From Chitinophagaceae bacterium (GTDB taxonomy: Bacteria; Bacteroidota; Bacteroidia; Chitinophagales; Chitinophagaceae): DNA of 64,000 bases. A program made the translations under genes and the position numbers. Location of the stretch: positions 1-64,000 of the forward strand of contig JAHBTJ010000010.1 of assembly GCA_019638595.1 (NCBI GenBank). Reading direction: 5' to 3'. Position 1 is the first letter of the stretch, and each line of letters starts with the position of its first letter. Positions 61,464-64,000 of the stretch are shown in pieces. Under the pieces are notes generated by a model, which was not told the DNA's origin, ran no database searches, and saw nothing but the letters and a program-made list of their open reading frames with translations.

Positions 61464-62359
61464 ATTTTTGCCGCTTTTTTAATAGTAGTTTTAGCCAGCA
61501 CTTCCGCCATTGTTTTACCTATATCAGCAGGACTGTCTACTACCGCTATTCCGCATTCGCGCATGATCTTCATTTTGGCTGCTGCGGTATCATCGGCTCC
61601 GCCAACAATAGCTCCGGCATGCCCCATGCGGCGGCCCGGAGGCGCTGTTTGACCGGCAATAAATCCAACAACCGGTTTGGTGCCGTTTTCCCGGATCCAT
61701 CTTGCTGCATCGGCTTCCATACCTCCTCCAATTTCACCGATCATTACAATGCCATCGGTTTCATCATCTTTCATGAACAATTCCACGGCTTCGCGGGTGG
61801 TAGTGCCTATAATAGGGTCGCCGCCTATTCCAATGGCTGTAGATATCCCCAGGCCCGCTTTAGCAACCTGGTCGGCGGCTTCGTAAGTAAGCGTACCGGA
61901 TTTTGAAACGATCCCTATTTTGCCCGGCTTAAAAATAAAGCCCGGCATAATACCTACTTTGCATTCACCGGCGGTTATTACCCCGGGGCAGTTAGGACCT
62001 ATTAATCTTGAAGACGTACCTGCCAGGTAATGCTTGGCTTTTACCATATCCTGCACAGGAATTCCTTCTGTAATGCAAATGATCAATCCTACACCCGCTT
62101 CGGCGGCTTCAATAATAGCATCGCCGGCAAAAGCAGGCGGAACAAAAATAATAGATACATCGGCGCCGGTTTCTTTAACAGCGTTGGCAACGGTATTAAA
62201 TACGGGTCTGTCGAGGTGTGTTTGTCCGCCTTTACCGGGAGTAACTCCTCCTACCACATTAGTTCCGTATTCAATCATTTGCGTAGCATGAAAAGTACCT
62301 TCTGTTCCTGTAAAGCCCTGAACGATAATTTTGGAGTTTTTATTTACTAAAACCGACAT
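61460..62359 (-). CDS. sucD: Succinate-CoA ligase, alpha subunit
   Basis: 299 aa from ATG 62359 ([18 protein letters not shown]); a 12-residue extension upstream is unsupported. TCA-cycle enzyme forming succinate and ATP/GTP. CoA-binding domain 1-125; the phospho-histidine loop is [13 protein letters not shown] (His about 245), and [10 protein letters not shown] and [11 protein letters not shown] are family hallmarks. Convergent with the ATP-grasp gene; the stop codons overlap by 4 bases. The beta subunit is not in the window. Confidence 0.95.
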   Translation of the reverse strand: MSVLVNKNSKIIVQGFTGTEGTFHATQMIEYGTNVVGGVTPGKGGQTHLDRPVFNTVANAVKETGADVSIIFVPPAFAGDAIIEAAEAGVGLIICITEGIPVQDMVKAKHYLAGTSSRLIGPNCPGVITAGECKVGIMPGFIFKPGKIGIVSKSGTLTYEAADQVAKAGLGISTAIGIGGDPIIGTTTREAVELFMKDDETDGIVMIGEIGGGMEADAARWIRENGTKPVVGFIAGQTAPPGRRMGHAGAIVGGADDTAAAKMKIMRECGIAVVDSPADIGKTMAEVLAKTTIKKAAKI

Positions 62360-62431
62360 GATGAGCTGTATTATGCTGTTAAAAAAGCAGGGCAAAAATA
62401 GGGTTTTTAGCCTATACTCCCTGTTTTTTCA

Positions 62432-62788
62432 TTAACCGATATGCCGGCGGATATATAAAAAGAACATGAGCGCTAAAAGAAGCAATATAATGGTGGTTAT
62501 TACCGGTATCATAAGGTTCAGTGGCTTTTTACCGTTGTTCCTTTTCCGGCGGCTGGAAAGCTTTTTTATAAGCTGCCTGTTCAGCTCGCCCATTACTACG
62601 GGTAGCTTGCTTTTATCGCTAACCCGTTGCAAACCTTCTGATGCATCGCTTTCAAACGCTTCGTCAATGAATAGTTTTTCTATTTCATGACGTTCTTCTT
62701 CAGACACATTGTTCTGAAGATAGTCCAGTAATTTTTGCTGGTCTATTTCTTTTGAATCGGATAATATGTTCAACAGGTCTTTGTTCAT
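62432..62788 (-). CDS. Small C-terminally anchored protein, putative anti-sigma partner
   Basis: 118 aa: a charged helical N-terminus (1-75, with DYLQNNVSEEERHEIEKLF) and a single membrane helix near the C-terminus (about 93-113). It starts 6 bases after the ECF sigma gene stop, the usual place of an anti-sigma factor. The N-terminal pattern YLxxxxSEEERxxIE resembles the short anti-sigma domains of Bacteroidota, without a zinc motif. The role is inferred from context and shape. Confidence 0.7.
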   Translation of the reverse strand: MNKDLLNILSDSKEIDQQKLLDYLQNNVSEEERHEIEKLFIDEAFESDASEGLQRVSDKSKLPVVMGELNRQLIKKLSSRRKRNNGKKPLNLMIPVITTIILLLLALMFFLYIRRHIG

Positions 62789-62794
62789 ACAGCT

Positions 62795-63388
62795 TCACAC
62801 TTTCTTTGCTTCTTTCAATTTCTTTTCTATAATGATCCTGAGATTGCGTTTCCCGTTTTGAATATGGCTTTTTACCTGCATGGGCGAATAGCCGGTTTGA
62901 CCCGCTATTTCGTTATACGACAGCTTATTAAGATAAAATAAGGTTACACAATTCCGCTGATCTTCATTTAGCTCCTCCAGGGCTGTTTCCATTACCTGCA
63001 GCGTTTCGTCTTTCTGCCGGTGCCTGAGTATGTCTTCATTATTTTCGGGTGCGGTCACTATCATTTTTTCTGTAACCGGCACAGGCGTTTTTCCTTTATC
63101 TCTCAGTTGCATCAGGCAATAGTTGCGGGCAACCATATACAACCAGCTTTTAAAATAAGTTACCTGGTATTTCTGCAGTTCCGAAATGGCTTTAAGGAAT
63201 ATTTGCTGTACCCCGTCTTTAGCTTCTTCTTCATTTTTTAAATATTTCATGCATACCCCATACAGCAACAGGGTATATCGTTGCATTAATATTCCAAGCC
63301 ATTCATTATTGCCATCGTGATAATAATTTTCTAATAAGCCTGAATCTGTTATATGGTTCGCCTGCTGGTTCGTCACCGTTATATACAA
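62795..63388 (-). CDS. ECF-type RNA polymerase sigma factor
   Basis: 197 aa. Region 2 (25-100) includes YLKNEEEAKDGVQQIFLKAI and FKSWLYMVARNYCL; region 4 (130-190) includes ALEELNEDQRNCVTLFYLNK and the helix-turn-helix SYNEIAGQTGYSPMQVKSHI. No ATG is available: the frame begins with TTG 63388, immediately after an in-frame TAG, or with GTG 63376. It pairs with the membrane protein downstream as a likely envelope-signalling unit. Confidence 0.9.
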   Translation of the reverse strand: MYITVTNQQANHITDSGLLENYYHDGNNEWLGILMQRYTLLLYGVCMKYLKNEEEAKDGVQQIFLKAISELQKYQVTYFKSWLYMVARNYCLMQLRDKGKTPVPVTEKMIVTAPENNEDILRHRQKDETLQVMETALEELNEDQRNCVTLFYLNKLSYNEIAGQTGYSPMQVKSHIQNGKRNLRIIIEKKLKEAKKV

Positions 63389-63484
63389 CTATTGTACAAC
63401 TTTAGATGCAGATAGTTGGTCATTCCATAACACAGGAATAAAAAATGAATAAAAATTAACACACCGCAAATGTGAATAGATCCG

Positions 63485-64000
63485 CTATTTTTTTTCAACA
63501 AAGCTCTCTTTGTAAAAATGAATAGCTTCTTCCACTATTTTCAGGGCGGTAGCCTTATCCTGGAACTCGTTTACACTCACGGTTTTATTTTCCAGCTTTT
63601 TGTATTCTTCAAAAAACTGCCGCAGCTCGCTGAAGAAGTGCTTGGGCATTTCCTCAATATTATTGATATAGTTTACACCGGGGTCGTTGTTGGCAACAGC
63701 AATGATCTTATCATCAGCATCGCCACTGTCAATCATTTGCATTACGCCTATTACTTTAGCCTGCACAAGGCATAATGGCTGAATGCTCATGCTGCTGATC
63801 ACGAGTATATCCAGCGGGTCTTTATCATCGCCATAAGTTTGAGGAATAAACCCATAGTTTACCGGGTAATAAAACGATGAATAAATAACCCTGTCTAACT
63901 TTAAAAGTCCGCTGGGCTTATCTATTTCGTATTTCTGCCTCGATCCTTGCGGAATTTCTATCACCGCGTTTACTACTCTTGGTGCATTTTCTCCCGGATC
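63485..64000 (-). CDS. ppa: Inorganic pyrophosphatase (5' end outside the window)
   Basis: At least 171 aa. The reading frame runs open to the window edge ([20 protein letters not shown] precedes the first internal Met), so the true start lies beyond 64000. Family I active-site motifs: [35 protein letters not shown] (metal aspartates), and [12 protein letters not shown]. It hydrolyses pyrophosphate. Only the first few residues are missing. Confidence 0.95.
   Translation of the reverse strand, partial: DPGENAPRVVNAVIEIPQGSRQKYEIDKPSGLLKLDRVIYSSFYYPVNYGFIPQTYGDDKDPLDILVISSMSIQPLCLVQAKVIGVMQMIDSGDADDKIIAVANNDPGVNYINNIEEMPKHFFSELRQFFEEYKKLENKTVSVNEFQDKATALKIVEEAIHFYKESFVEKK

Overview
The window reads as chromosome of a member of the Bacteroidota, most likely family Chitinophagaceae. 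The reasons are a type III glutamine synthetase, a small acidic DUF2795-type protein, Smr/DUF2027 and DUF6728-like proteins, and repeated -33/-7 promoters of the form TTTG-N19-TANNTTTG. Shine-Dalgarno motifs are nearly absent. The family call is inference; no rRNA or tRNA is present to confirm it. One stable RNA is clear: RNase P RNA (rnpB) on the minus strand.

Layout. 0.2-5.1 kb: efp, accB-accC and a convergent type III glutamine synthetase. 5.3-7.8 kb: a polytopic membrane protein and a GT4 glycosyltransferase. 8-20 kb: housekeeping genes (trhO, xerD, rnpB, a lolD-like ATPase, fabI, a deoxynucleotidase, uvrA). 20-26 kb: plsC, an FAD oxidoreductase/phosphotriesterase-like pair, a serine hydrolase and a secreted protein. 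26.2-35.9 kb: an AT-rich accessory block. 37-40 kb: a GntR(YtrA)-controlled ABC operon with a clearly visible operator. 41-48 kb: an XRE/S24 regulator, surE, lpxB, Smr protein, EGF-like lipoprotein, macro-domain protein, PduO adenosyltransferase and a MacB-type ATPase. 49-55 kb: a DadA-like oxidoreductase, a Tat-exported Gfo/Idh/MocA protein, a PmoA-like protein, and lemA with two TPM-domain genes. 55-64 kb: maeB, a kinase-like unknown next to mlaE-mlaF, an ATP-grasp protein, sucD, an ECF sigma factor with a membrane partner, and ppa cut by the window edge.

The most unusual part is 26.2-35.9 kb. A C39-peptidase ABC exporter (minus) and its HlyD adaptor sit opposite a cysteine-free, Ser/Thr/Gly/Tyr-rich small protein with a leader-like N-terminus. 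Next come a secreted erythromycin-esterase-like protein whose expected histidines are replaced, a GT4-GT2 fusion glycosyltransferase, a second and possibly truncated DxD glycosyltransferase, and a secreted alpha/beta hydrolase. Taken together this suggests a system that exports, and perhaps glycosylates, a peptide. The exporter is broken by a one-base frameshift just after its catalytic cysteine, so the system may be decaying, or the sequence may contain an error there.

A second unexplained layer is a family of modular intergenic repeats, built from short motifs such as TTTATAGTTTATGG, CAGGTTTCAGGTT and GCTGATAGCTGAAAGC, in at least six gaps. Two of these gaps share a perfect 45-bp inverted repeat that flanks a 6.4-kb gene block.
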